A stretch of 64,000 bases of DNA from Mycobacterium sp. 155. GTDB taxonomy: Bacteria > Actinomycetota > Actinomycetes > Mycobacteriales > Mycobacteriaceae. The stretch covers positions 31,873 to 95,872 of the forward strand of contig NZ_KB892706.1 of the NCBI RefSeq assembly GCF_000373905.1. The letters are read 5' to 3'. The notes beneath the pieces were generated by a model. The model was not told the DNA's origin. It did not search any database and worked only from the letters and a program-made list of their open reading frames with translations. Shown in pieces: positions 17,490-25,991 of this stretch. The first letter of the stretch is position 1. Each line of letters opens with the position of its first letter. The position numbers and the translations under genes were made by a program.

Positions 17490-18997
17490 CCACGGCGGTG
17501 CACGAGCAATGGCGCCCCACCTTGCTGTTGACGCGCTGCTTCATCACCGATTACGTGCGCAACCCCGTGAACGTGATCATGCTGGTGGTCGTACCTTCGA
17601 TATTCGTGCTCGTCGCGGCGGGCTCGATCGCTGACGCCATGGAACTGCTGCGGGGACAGCCTGGCCTTACCACCCAGACCGCGACCGCCGGATGGGCAGC
17701 GGGGTTCCTGTCAGGTCTAGGTATGTATTTCCAGATCCGCTCTGCGCGCCGCGCTGACAAACGACTCTTGTTGGCTGGGCTGCCCCCGGCGAGACTGCTG
17801 GCGGCCCGCGCGAGCACCGGACTGCTCATGGCGATTCTCGTGTCCGGGGTTGCGCTGGCCGCGCTCGCCGCTCGTACCGGCATCGACCACCCCGGTCGAG
17901 TCATCATCGGCACCCTGCTGTTCGCTCTGATCTACCTGGCGATCGGTGCGCTTGTCGGAGTTGCGGTGACCAATCCGGTCAACGGAGCGGTCGTAATCCT
18001 GCTGATCTGGATAATCGACGTATTCGTCGGACCCGCCGGTGGTGGCGGAGATTATGTGTACACACGTTGGTTCCCAACGCATTTCGTCACGTTGTGGATG
18101 GTGGACACACCGTCGCACCATGCGGGTGAACTGGGCGATCTCGGCGTCGCCCTGGTGTGGATGGCGGTCGCGGTCTTGGTTGCAGGCGCGGTCGTCGGCG
18201 CCGGGTCGCGCATCGCCCGACCCAGCAGAGGTTCGCCCGGCCAGCTGGGCACAGCGATCCAGTTCGGTGTCGTCGATTTGATCCGCAATCCTGTGCTCTT
18301 GGTATTGCTGGTCATCGTCCCCGCGGCGTTCGTCTTGCTGGCGAAGGCGACCACTCCACAACGTCCACTGGTGGTGTCGGTCAAGGAGCAGGGTGTCATC
18401 TCCGACCAGCTGTTCTGGTTCCCCGACGTCCACGCCGGCGCCATGGCACCGATCGCGATTGGGGCGTTGGCGGCGCTCGTGGGAATGTTTGTGGTAGTCG
18501 ACGCCGCCGGCGGGGATGACCGCCTTCGGTTGGCCGGTTACCGCACCAGCGTCATGGTGACTGCACGTCTTTGTGTCGTCGCTGTTGCGTGCATCGTCAT
18601 CTGCGCAGCCACGTTGCTGGTGACCGCCACGGTTTATCACGCCGAACAATGGGCTGGCTATGCCGCGGCTAACCTGCTGGTAGCAGCCATCTATGCGTTG
18701 ATCGGCGTCATCCTTGGACCCCTGTTGGGCAAGGTCGCCGGGGTGTTTGTAGCCTTCCTCATCCCCTTCCTGGACTTGGGTATCGTCCAAAGTCCGATGC
18801 TGCGCCCGATGCCCCCGGAGTGGGCCAAGCTACTACCCGGCTACGGCGTAACGCGGGTGTTGTTCGATACGGGGCTCACGCCACACTTCGACGAAAGTGG
18901 TTCTCTGCTAATCGGACTAGTCTGGTTGTCAGGTCTCATCGCCGTCGCTGCAGTGGTGCTCACGCGAGTCCGGCCGAAAAGGACAACCACGGCTTGA
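17486..18997 (+). CDS. ABC-2 type exporter permease (duplicated, 12-helix)
   Basis: A 503-residue membrane protein that looks like two ABC-2 permease halves in tandem. Each half begins with a short Arg-containing segment before the first helix (FITDYVRNPVNVIML near residue 18, and FGVVDLIRNPVLLVLL near residue 262), followed by about six transmembrane segments. The internal duplication means one chain could supply both membrane halves of an exporter with the ATPase encoded just upstream. The start at 17486 is set by the 4-nt overlap with the ATPase stop. Confidence 0.9.
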   Translation: MTTAVHEQWRPTLLLTRCFITDYVRNPVNVIMLVVVPSIFVLVAAGSIADAMELLRGQPGLTTQTATAGWAAGFLSGLGMYFQIRSARRADKRLLLAGLPPARLLAARASTGLLMAILVSGVALAALAARTGIDHPGRVIIGTLLFALIYLAIGALVGVAVTNPVNGAVVILLIWIIDVFVGPAGGGGDYVYTRWFPTHFVTLWMVDTPSHHAGELGDLGVALVWMAVAVLVAGAVVGAGSRIARPSRGSPGQLGTAIQFGVVDLIRNPVLLVLLVIVPAAFVLLAKATTPQRPLVVSVKEQGVISDQLFWFPDVHAGAMAPIAIGALAALVGMFVVVDAAGGDDRLRLAGYRTSVMVTARLCVVAVACIVICAATLLVTATVYHAEQWAGYAAANLLVAAIYALIGVILGPLLGKVAGVFVAFLIPFLDLGIVQSPMLRPMPPEWAKLLPGYGVTRVLFDTGLTPHFDESGSLLIGLVWLSGLIAVAAVVLTRVRPKRTTTA

Positions 18998-19118
18998 TCG
19001 CAACGCAGATACGGGGACGCGAGTGTGCATCGAGTGCAGAGAGCCGAACCCGGCTCTGGTTCATCGGTGATTGCGCTTGCGGTTCAAGCGGTGTGCAGGA
19101 AGGAACGGGGAACAGATT

Positions 19119-19406
19119 GTGGAGAAGTACAAATTGGATCTCATCCGCGTTGCTTCAGCGCTGATGGTGTTCGCCGCCATCACCTACACGGTGTGCTACG
19201 TGTGGCATGGCCTGGCCCGCTCTCCATTCACCGACGGCCTTTTCGCGGCCGCCTTCCCTGGGTTCAGCTGGAGTGTGATCGGCTTTGTGACCGGTCTCGG
19301 TTGGAGCTTCGCCTACAGCGCATATGTCGCCGTTGTATTCGTGCCGGTCTACAACCTGTGTTGCCGGGTAGGCACCCAACCTAACCAGCGCCGAATCCGC
19401 CGCTAG
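19119..19406 (+). CDS. DUF5676-like two-helix membrane protein
   Basis: A 95-residue protein with two transmembrane segments (about residues 9-28 and 44-72) and the pattern TYTVCYVWHGL then FSWSVIGFVTGLGWSFAYSAYVAVVFVPVYNL. This resembles the small DUF5676 family found with metal or stress genes. The start is taken at the GTG at 19119 (EKYKLDLIRVAS), with GGGG about 10 nt upstream; the frame is open to 19071. It follows the ABC exporter by about 120 nt on the same strand. Confidence 0.7.
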   Translation: MEKYKLDLIRVASALMVFAAITYTVCYVWHGLARSPFTDGLFAAAFPGFSWSVIGFVTGLGWSFAYSAYVAVVFVPVYNLCCRVGTQPNQRRIRR

Positions 19407-19565
19407 CCGTACTAGGCACTGGCAGGCCGCTTCGCCCGTCGAGCCTTTTAGCACTGGGTTGAATCGGCTTGATCGGTGCTCCGCGTCACTCGTCGAACAA
19501 TCGCATACGGCCGCACGTCAGTTGCCCACGGAGTCCAGCACAGGGCGGCTGAAAGTGTGCGCCTG

Positions 19566-19646
19566 GACCGGTCCCGCGTCGACCAACGACGCGAGGTCAG
19601 ACAGAAGCGCTGCGCTGCCGGAACTACGCACGGCCGCGGACTTCTT
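19566..19646 (-). pseudogene. Decayed fragment of an M56 protease gene
   Basis: In the 658-bp gap between 19407 and 20064 the minus strand encodes SGSAALLSDLASLVDAGPV. This matches the GNAALLSGLRSLVDAAPAE segment of the M56 protein at 23830-24774, and the DNA is also recognisably similar there. The HExxH region and the rest of the gene are missing. The remainder of the gap has no supported gene. Confidence 0.5.
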
Positions 19647-20064
19647 TGAGAAACAGGGGCCACCGCCGCCGCACCAGCAACTGGCCGGCCGATTTCCGAA
19701 CCGTGGGCGTGGCCATCCAATTAGACAGGGCCGCAGAGCATCCGAACGACGATTAGTTCGGCCACCTGATCTCGTCAACGGCGTGCACGTAGGAGGCGCA
19801 CGCCATCGGCGTGATGCCTGGCCCGCACGCCGCGTCAAACAAGGCGCCTCAGTCGTGATGATGGTTCCACTCCTCCGCTGAGGCCCCAAGCCGCTTGCCA
19901 CCCTGAGTGTCCTCATCGAAGCTCAGCAAGAACCACGCCCGCATGTGACTGGCACGCCACAGCGACTTTGGCCGAATGGTGCCACCCATAAGGAGCTTGG
20001 CGCCAACGTGTGACGATGGTGCACTGCCCCAACGACGCTCGCTGAACGAGAATGCACAGTCCAG

Positions 20065-20814
20065 TCACGGTGAGGGCCCTAACCGGTATCCGATGCCGCG
20101 GGCGGTCGTCACGTAGTGCGGCCGGCGGGGGTCCTCACCGAGTTTGCGGCGCAGGTGACCGATATGGACGACGACGACGTCTTTGCAGCCACTCCAGGAT
20201 TCTCCCCAGACGCCCTCCAAGAGTTGGCGGTTGGTGAAAACGGCACCCGGGCGGGAGGACAACATCGCCAAAATCTCAAATTCGATGCGCGTCAAGTTGA
20301 GTGGCTCACTACCGAGAACCGCCTGTCGTGCTGCGATGTCGATGTTCAGCGCTCCGAATTTCCGGGACGGCTCAGTACGGCCCCGGCATTTCCCGTGCAG
20401 ACAGATTCTCTCCCCGCGTTGGAGTTGAGATCGGCGTAGAATCGCACGGATGCGGGCGACCAACTCCCGCGGGCTAAACGGTTCAGTGATGTAGTCATCG
20501 GCATCGACCGATAAGCCGATGACGTCACCGACTGCGGCCACTATCACCACATGGGCATTCGAGAAGCTACGAAGCTTGCGGCATATCTCCGGCCCATCGG
20601 CACGAGGGCGTGCAAAATCAAGCACGATGACATCAGGGTCGTTGTCGTGCGCGGCCTGGAGAGCATCTCGTTGCGCCGAAACCACCTCCACAACGAAGTG
20701 CTGTTGCTTCAGGTAGCCGGCGACCATGCCGGCGAGGAAGCCCTCGTGGTCGACGATCAAGGCACGGATTCTGCCGGCCGCCGGAGTGCCGGTGGCGCCG
20801 ATTTCCGTGGTCAT
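20065..20814 (-). CDS. Orphan OmpR/PhoB-type response regulator with degenerate receiver
   Basis: A 249-residue protein with a receiver domain (about 15-130) and a winged-helix DNA-binding domain (about 145-245, ending HIGHLRRKLGEDPRRPHYVTTARGIGYRL). The phospho-acceptor Asp66 (VIVLDFARP) is present. The conserved Thr/Ser is replaced by Ala93/94, the conserved Lys by Glu111 (YITEPFSPREL), and the acidic pocket is DH rather than DD. Such changes usually abolish or alter phosphorylation control. No sensor kinase gene is nearby. The ATG at 20814 is supported by GGAGGGG about 10 nt upstream; the frame is open to 20931. A dyad lies at 20936-20961. Confidence 0.9.
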   Translation of the reverse strand: MTTEIGATGTPAAGRIRALIVDHEGFLAGMVAGYLKQQHFVVEVVSAQRDALQAAHDNDPDVIVLDFARPRADGPEICRKLRSFSNAHVVIVAAVGDVIGLSVDADDYITEPFSPRELVARIRAILRRSQLQRGERICLHGKCRGRTEPSRKFGALNIDIAARQAVLGSEPLNLTRIEFEILAMLSSRPGAVFTNRQLLEGVWGESWSGCKDVVVVHIGHLRRKLGEDPRRPHYVTTARGIGYRLGPSP

Positions 20815-20935
20815 TGTGTGATTTCCCCTCCTATCCGCTCCGGATAGCCTTGTAGTCATCGGCGGCAAGAGCGCATCGGTGAACGTCACATTGGCTGACA
20901 CTGCCGCGCGCTGAATACACACCCCTGTCATTCAT

Positions 20936-20961
20936 ATACTGTCTACGTACGGAGATAGTAT
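20936..20961. promoter_or_regulatory. Inverted repeat upstream of the response regulator
   Basis: Arms ATACTGTCT and AGATAGTAT, complementary at 8 of 9 positions, flank 8 nt. The site lies 122 nt upstream of the response-regulator start. It shares the TACTG half and a TACGNAGAT half with sites at 22658 and 25218, suggesting one regulator for the three genes or operons. Confidence 0.5.
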
Positions 20962-21129
20962 GTGGTGGTCTCCCGCACACGGTAGCCGCGACATGCGGAT
21001 GCACGGCGTCAGGCGTACCTAGGGTAGGGAATGCCGATCTGCGGCTGCCGCGCGTCGGATCACGTACTCCAACGCCTTGCGCTCTACCGATGCCTAAAAG
21101 CGAAACGCTCGGCAGGGGCCGCTGGTTCG

Positions 21130-22563
21130 TTACTGGATGTATCTGGCGACGTAGGGTGTCATCCCGCTGGTGCGGACCGGGGAGACATGGACATCTGAGC
21201 CGGTGTAGGGAGCTTCGAGCATCTGGCCGTTACCCAGGTAGAGGGCGACGTGCTGGCTGCCGCCGGGGCCGTAGAAGATCGCGTCACCCCGACGCATCTG
21301 CGCTGACGGAATCTGAGTTCCAGCGGTGTACTGCGACCCCGAATAGTGCGGCAGCTTGACGCCGACCCCGGCGAACGCGTACAGGATCAGGCCCGAGCAG
21401 TCGAACCCGATGGTGTTCGCCCCGCTGTCGATGCCCCTGCTCGGACCGTCGGCGTTGCCGCCGCCCCACGAGTAGGGCACGCCCATCTGGGACATAGCCC
21501 GCTTGATCACGTACTCGACGGCCGTCGAGCCGTAGACGAACGGGATCTGGCCGTTGGTGATCCCGGTGTCGGTCGGCTTCAGGATGCCGAGCTTCTGCAG
21601 GAAGCTCTTGCCCAGCTTCTGGGTGGTCTGCATCGAGGTCGAGGCGATCTGCAGCACCGCGTTGATGATCTGGATCGGATCGCCCGAGGCGAAGGCACTC
21701 GGCACCGCGGGCAGGGTCAGATCCCACTCCGAGGCCCTGCCGTAGGGCACCTTGGCATCACCGGGGGCGGCACTGGAACCCGGCGCGGCCGGATCCCAGC
21801 GGTCCCCCGACGAGCCGGTGCTCGGTGCGGCGGACTGCGGCACCGCCGCGGGTGCGCCGGCGGGCGCCGCCCACTGACGGGCGGCGTCGAGCTTGTCCTG
21901 CGCGGTCTTGCGCTCGGCGGCGAGGCGGTCGATCTGGGCCTGCTGATCGCGGAACGTCTTCTGCGCCTCGGTCAACGCCGCGACCGCCGCATTCTGGCTG
22001 GCTTCGGCGCCGACGACGGCCTGGTCGGCCTTCTGCTTGGCCAGCCGGGCCGCCGACTCCTTGTTCACCTGCTCGGTGCGCGCCCGCTGCAGATCGGTCA
22101 TCACCTGCTCGGCGCTGACCGCCAGCGTCTGGCCGGCCGTCGTGCTGGAGATGATCTCGTCGGGATTGGTGGCCATCACCAGAGCGCCCGCCGGACCGTT
22201 GACGTAGGTGGCCGCGGCGAAGGTATCGAACCTCTTCTGCGCCTGGACAATCGCGGTACCGGCGTCCTTGATCGCCTGCTCGCTGGCGTCGACCTGCTGC
22301 TGGGCGGCACTGGCCGCGTCGCGGGCGTCCTGCACCCCGACGATCGCCTTGTTGACGCTTTCCTGCTCGGCCTGAACCTGCGCGCCAACCTCCTGAAGCT
22401 CCTGGCTGGCGTCAGCTACCTCGGCGATCAACGCGGCCAAGCTGTTCGGCCCGGGTCCCGGCTCGGCCTGAGCCAGTTCTGGAACACTGAGCGTCATCGC
22501 GACACTGATCGCCACTATGAGGGCAGGTCGACACCAGGTGAAGCGCAGATCAGTTGTTCCCAC
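21130..22563 (-). CDS. RipA-like NlpC/P60 peptidoglycan endopeptidase
   Basis: A 477-residue secreted protein. It has a signal sequence (about residues 8-34, ending AQAEPGPGP), a long coiled-coil region (about 40-230, rich in Ala/Gln/Lys with DARDAASAAQQQ), a Pro/Ser linker and a C-terminal NlpC/P60 domain (about 345-477). The catalytic Cys (FDCSGLI), His (SQHVALYLG) and an acidic residue (LEAPYTG) match RipA-type enzymes, which cut peptide stems of peptidoglycan during division. The coiled coil may act as an autoinhibitory lid. The GTG at 22563 has GGGAG 8 nt upstream; an ORF start at 22593 is the alternative. Confidence 0.92.
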   Translation of the reverse strand: MGTTDLRFTWCRPALIVAISVAMTLSVPELAQAEPGPGPNSLAALIAEVADASQELQEVGAQVQAEQESVNKAIVGVQDARDAASAAQQQVDASEQAIKDAGTAIVQAQKRFDTFAAATYVNGPAGALVMATNPDEIISSTTAGQTLAVSAEQVMTDLQRARTEQVNKESAARLAKQKADQAVVGAEASQNAAVAALTEAQKTFRDQQAQIDRLAAERKTAQDKLDAARQWAAPAGAPAAVPQSAAPSTGSSGDRWDPAAPGSSAAPGDAKVPYGRASEWDLTLPAVPSAFASGDPIQIINAVLQIASTSMQTTQKLGKSFLQKLGILKPTDTGITNGQIPFVYGSTAVEYVIKRAMSQMGVPYSWGGGNADGPSRGIDSGANTIGFDCSGLILYAFAGVGVKLPHYSGSQYTAGTQIPSAQMRRGDAIFYGPGGSQHVALYLGNGQMLEAPYTGSDVHVSPVRTSGMTPYVARYIQ

Positions 22564-22657
22564 TCGGCCGTCTCCCAACAACTCGGTCCGCACCCTTACG
22601 CGTGTTGCTCCAGATGCGATCGGTAGGCCCTGCCGGCGTCACGTATCTACCGTTACG

Positions 22658-22677
22658 TATCTACGTAGTACGCAGTA
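22658..22677. promoter_or_regulatory. TACTGCG/TACGTAGATA-type operator candidate
   Basis: Read on the minus strand the site is TACTGCGTAC followed by TACGTAGATA, 95 nt upstream of the RipA-like gene. It matches the sites at 25218 and 20936 in the order TACTG, TAC, G-AGAT. A nearby direct repeat of acgtatctac (22641-22650 and 22655-22664) adds structure. The rest of the 22564-22898 gap holds no supported gene. Confidence 0.45.
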
Positions 22678-22898
22678 AGACCGTACTTCCGAGACGAACA
22701 GTACATTCACTTTTGACCCATTGGTACCACCCGTCACAAACTACAAATGTGTAATTCCGCGGCCGGGCTCCTCGGTAATGGATCGACGGTTCACACGAAG
22801 CGGTATGTCGCCGATGTCACCCGCCGCATGGAAGTACTGACGGCAACCCTCGGCCGACGCAGTCGAGCAGGTTCTGGTGGTCCGCTATGGCGTTGCGT

Positions 22899-23549
22899 TC
22901 ACCGCACAGACGTGAACCGGTCAGGCTGCGCCGCAAACTTGCCGGCGCAGTCGAGTGAACAGAACAAGTAGTCACCACCTGCGTAGGTGAGTCGTCCGGC
23001 TGCGGTTGCCGGATTGACCCGCATTCGGCACACCGGATCGACATCACGATCGTTCGCATCGTCACGGACGAGCTTGAACAGTTCGACCGGGATGGTCAGA
23101 TTGTGCAGCGTCATGCAGCCCAATGCCCGCACCTGAACGCCGACCGACGGCGCGGCGTCCGCGACGGCGCGCGTGGCAAGAATTTGTCCACCTCCGGCTT
23201 GCGCGGCAAGTCTGGCCGCGACGTTGACCGTCGTACCGAAGACATCGCCGCCTCGTTCGACCACCGGTCCGTAGTGCAGCCCGGCCCGCAAGTCGGGGAA
23301 TCGCGCATCCCTCTCGCACGCATCAAACAGCCTAAAAATCAACGTAATTGCCGATGATGCATCGACAGAGGTGAACAACACGGCATCGCCGATCGCCTTG
23401 ACAAGCCGATCGCCGACGCCTAGAACCGACTCGGCGTCCGCAATCAACTGCTCAGCAACATCGGCTGCGGCAATGTCTCCATGCGCCTCGGTCAGGGCGG
23501 TGAAGCCAGCCAAATCCGCGAAGGTGACTGCCGCATCGGAGGTGTCCAC
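22899..23549 (-). CDS. Class III nucleotidyl cyclase fused to a YHS metal-binding domain
   Basis: A 216-residue cytoplasmic protein. Residues 5-160 form a class III cyclase domain with all canonical catalytic positions visible: metal Asp12 (FADLAGFT) and Asp55 (GDAVLF), base-selecting Lys51 and Asp102, and transition-state Asn109 and Arg113 (VNVAAR). It should therefore make cAMP or a related nucleotide. Residues 169-214 form a YHS domain (DPVCRMRV then YLFCSLDCAGKFAAQPDRF) with Cys174, Cys197 and Cys201 as likely metal ligands. YHS domains are common in copper ATPases and other metal proteins. The fusion suggests cyclase activity tuned by metal. The GTG at 23549 is used because the cyclase core begins there. 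Confidence 0.88.
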   Translation of the reverse strand: MDTSDAAVTFADLAGFTALTEAHGDIAAADVAEQLIADAESVLGVGDRLVKAIGDAVLFTSVDASSAITLIFRLFDACERDARFPDLRAGLHYGPVVERGGDVFGTTVNVAARLAAQAGGGQILATRAVADAAPSVGVQVRALGCMTLHNLTIPVELFKLVRDDANDRDVDPVCRMRVNPATAAGRLTYAGGDYLFCSLDCAGKFAAQPDRFTSVR

Positions 23550-23829
23550 ACCCCGCAGTATCCGCTACCGATGTGCTGGTAGGGAGGCGCCGCACCCAGG
23601 TCAAAATTGGAAATCCCACCCCGCCGGGGCGTCGCGCGCTACTACGACGACAGAATGGCAAGGTTGCCCCGCGGGGTGGCGACTTCCCACTCCTGGCTCA
23701 TGACCATTGACCGTGTCAGCGCAACGGTGGTTGAAGCTTCGCCGACAGTGCATACGCCGCCGCGGTGTTCGCGCGGGTGCAACCCCGGCTGCCCCGGGAC
23801 GTCCGCATCGCTTGTCGGGAATCATCACG

Positions 23830-24774
23830 CTACGGCCCGCACGTCGGCAGGCCCAACAGGGCTAGGAAAGGACCAGCTAACGGTGCAGCGAGCATGATCG
23901 CCATGGTCGCCGTCAGTGCGGCATTAATGCGAAGTTGGCCCCATAGCGTTGGCCTTGCAATAAGCCGTTCGGCGCGCGCGAGCACTGCGATGTCGGCGGC
24001 CCCCAACGCTTCAGCCGGCGCGGCGTCTACCAATGACCTCAGGCCGGACAGAAGCGCCGCGTTGCCATGATGGCGCACCGCCACGTCATCGGCACACATC
24101 TCAAGCAGCCGAGCCACTTCAGCGGCACCCCCAGTCATCAACGCCAGATTGGGGAAAACCGACGCGAGACTGCGCAGTGCTGCGACAACAGTCAGGTGGC
24201 CCCCTGTCAGATGCGCGCGCTCATGCGCAAGAACCGCACTGAGTTCATCGTGCCCCAACACCGCCAGCGCCGCCGAGGTGACAACAATCGCCGGGGGGCG
24301 TCCCGCGACGCAGTAGGCAGCAGGCTTTGGCGCGTCGATGACGACTACTTCGGGGTCACCAGTAGAGCGACCAACCAGCCGGGCGGCCTCTGCATGGCCG
24401 TAAGCGCGTATTCGCAGCCGGGTCAACGCCTTGGACAAGCGAACGCAGGTGACACCGACCGCCCCTGACACACCCGCTGCAATTGCCAGTGCCAGAGCCT
24501 GCGGCGCTCCGCTGTGATCCCCGATGAAGGTGCCGTGCAGCTGGTTCAGACACGACAGGACCACCAGCTCCGGATGTTTCCAGTGGCGTGCTACTTCGAT
24601 GATGAAGAACACAACGGCCCCGACCCAAGCCACCAATACTGTCGCGATGGCGGTCAACCACACCGCCACCCCCAACCGGGGAGCATCGCCACGTCGGGTG
24701 AATTTGGGCAGAAGTCTCGGGCCTACCGACAACACCGCGACGCTATACAGCAGCAGCCCGGCGGCGGTCAGCAC
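23830..24774 (-). CDS. BlaR1-like M56 membrane metalloprotease (copy 2)
   Basis: A 314-residue M56 protein with transmembrane segments at about 3-22, 36-60 and 92-112, the zinc motif HERAH (VLAHERAHLTGGH), a likely third ligand in LLEMCADDVAVRHHG, and a C-terminal helix near residues 288-309. It has no penicillin-binding domain. Its GTG overlaps the stop of the BlaI gene upstream by 1 nt. Together they form a second repressor-protease pair, divergent in sequence from the one at 6229-7556. A fragment of a third M56 gene is at 19566-19646. Confidence 0.9.
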   Translation of the reverse strand: MLTAAGLLLYSVAVLSVGPRLLPKFTRRGDAPRLGVAVWLTAIATVLVAWVGAVVFFIIEVARHWKHPELVVLSCLNQLHGTFIGDHSGAPQALALAIAAGVSGAVGVTCVRLSKALTRLRIRAYGHAEAARLVGRSTGDPEVVVIDAPKPAAYCVAGRPPAIVVTSAALAVLGHDELSAVLAHERAHLTGGHLTVVAALRSLASVFPNLALMTGGAAEVARLLEMCADDVAVRHHGNAALLSGLRSLVDAAPAEALGAADIAVLARAERLIARPTLWGQLRINAALTATMAIMLAAPLAGPFLALLGLPTCGP

Positions 24775-25154
24775 TACTTCCTCCTCCGGCGGCTCAATCG
24801 CCGCAACTGGGCGCGCAGACTTTCAGCTTCCTCAGGCCCGATCTGTTCGACGAAGTGGCTAAGCACCAACTCAGAACGGCCGCCCCCGTCCAGCGCGTCA
24901 CGCATCAGCCGGGCGCTGTGCTCCTCACGCGACAGCGTGGGCCAATACCTGTATGCCTTGCCCTCGCGCTCGCGCTGCAGCCAACCCTTGCCATGGAGGT
25001 TGTCCATCGTGGACATCACCGTGGTGTACGCAATTCCTCGCTCGGCTGCCAGCTCGTCGAACACTTCACGTACTGTCGTGGATGCCTGCGGGCCACGATT
25101 CCAGATGCGATCCATGATGACCGCTTCCAGTTCTCCGAACCCTCGAATTCGCAC
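24774..25154 (-). CDS. blaI: BlaI/MecI-family transcriptional repressor (copy 2)
   Basis: A 126-residue BlaI repressor starting MRIRGFGELEAVIMDRIWNRG, with the recognition region RGIAYTTVMSTMDNLHGKGWLQRE and a C-terminal dimerisation helix ending in a basic LSRRRRK tail. The GTG at 25154 has GGGAGG about 6 nt upstream. The dyad at 25218-25237, 64 nt upstream, would allow autorepression. It also resembles sites before the response-regulator and RipA-like genes, so this repressor may control a small wall-remodelling regulon. Confidence 0.92.
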   Translation of the reverse strand: MRIRGFGELEAVIMDRIWNRGPQASTTVREVFDELAAERGIAYTTVMSTMDNLHGKGWLQREREGKAYRYWPTLSREEHSARLMRDALDGGGRSELVLSHFVEQIGPEEAESLRAQLRRLSRRRRK

Positions 25155-25217
25155 GGGCAGCCTCCCAATATGTCGGCGCTCAGCCTACCGCAGGCCGTCT
25201 TATACGCGCCGGTTTCG

Positions 25218-25237
25218 TACTGCGTAGCTACGGAGAT
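25218..25237. promoter_or_regulatory. Operator candidate of the second BlaI pair
   Basis: TACTGCGTAG followed by CTACGGAGAT, with the CGTAG/CTACG centre forming a perfect palindrome. It lies between the BlaI-M56 pair (minus) and the membrane protein at 25386 (plus) and shares TACTG and CGNAGAT blocks with sites at 20936 and 22658. Confidence 0.5.
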
Positions 25238-25385
25238 GGCAACGGGAGCTCTTGCTGCGCAAGGGCTGGTTTGCCGGCTGAGGCCGCTGGCGTTCTTCCC
25301 TATTTCGAACCCGTTCAGCGCTGCGCATCCCCTCGCGTATCGTCCGCGTCAGGAACTGCACACACCTCGAAACAGGCAGGGAGCT

Positions 25386-25838
25386 ATGGGCAGCCAGGAC
25401 GGTGATCGTAGAGGCGGCCGGGGCCGACTGTTCTTAATGGCTGTGCTGATCGTGGCGGGTGCAGCCATCGCCGTAGCGACCGGTGGCCTACGGCTCGGTA
25501 GAAGCGGGCACTCCACACTTTCGGCCGAGCAGGTGGCTCAGGAAAGCTGCCAATCCGACGTCCTGAAGCGGTTAGTCGCGCCCGCGACTACACATTTCTC
25601 CGGTGTCCGCGCCGAGACCAGCAGCCTCGAGACCGACGGCAAAGATCTCTTTCCGCTGACCCTCGAAGAGCCCCTCAAGGGCATCGACATCTCACGCATC
25701 ACCGTGCTCAACGTCTCCGGTGTGGTCAACGCCCCCACCGAAGTCGGTTCCACGCTCGAGGACCACTTCGACTGCCGCGCCTACTTCGTCGACGGGAAGC
25801 TGGCTCATACGATGGTGCTCTTCGACCACGACCATTGA
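25386..25838 (+). CDS. Secreted or anchored protein of unknown function
   Basis: A 150-residue protein with an N-terminal transmembrane/signal segment (about residues 15-36) and a soluble domain outside the membrane. Two Cys residues (QESCQSDV and HFDCRAYF) may form a disulphide. The C-terminus ends in FDHDH. No family is recognised. The ATG at 25386 follows CAGGCAGGGAG; a longer frame exists from 24855 but is antisense to the BlaI gene. It is divergent from the BlaI-M56 pair across the operator at 25218, which suggests it may be co-regulated. Confidence 0.7.
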   Translation: MGSQDGDRRGGRGRLFLMAVLIVAGAAIAVATGGLRLGRSGHSTLSAEQVAQESCQSDVLKRLVAPATTHFSGVRAETSSLETDGKDLFPLTLEEPLKGIDISRITVLNVSGVVNAPTEVGSTLEDHFDCRAYFVDGKLAHTMVLFDHDH

Positions 25839-25991
25839 GCACCTCCGCAAGTCCGCGTTGGGCTGAGCCGGGTGAGGCGCAGCGTCCAACCGGTTGAGGC
25901 ACCCCAGGTCCGGGGAGGTCACTACGAGCCGACAAGCGGGACGTCAGCGAGCAGAGCTACTAGTTCAGACCCACTCTTCAAGACTGGAGCC

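Noticed and set aside
21346..22626. 426-codon open frame on the plus strand
   Set aside because: Antisense to the RipA-like gene, which has clear domains and a signal peptide.
22742..22753. TACA-AATG-TGTA palindrome resembling classical BlaI/MecI/CopY boxes
   Set aside because: It lies 180 nt from the nearest start and no second copy was found near other candidate targets, so chance is likely.
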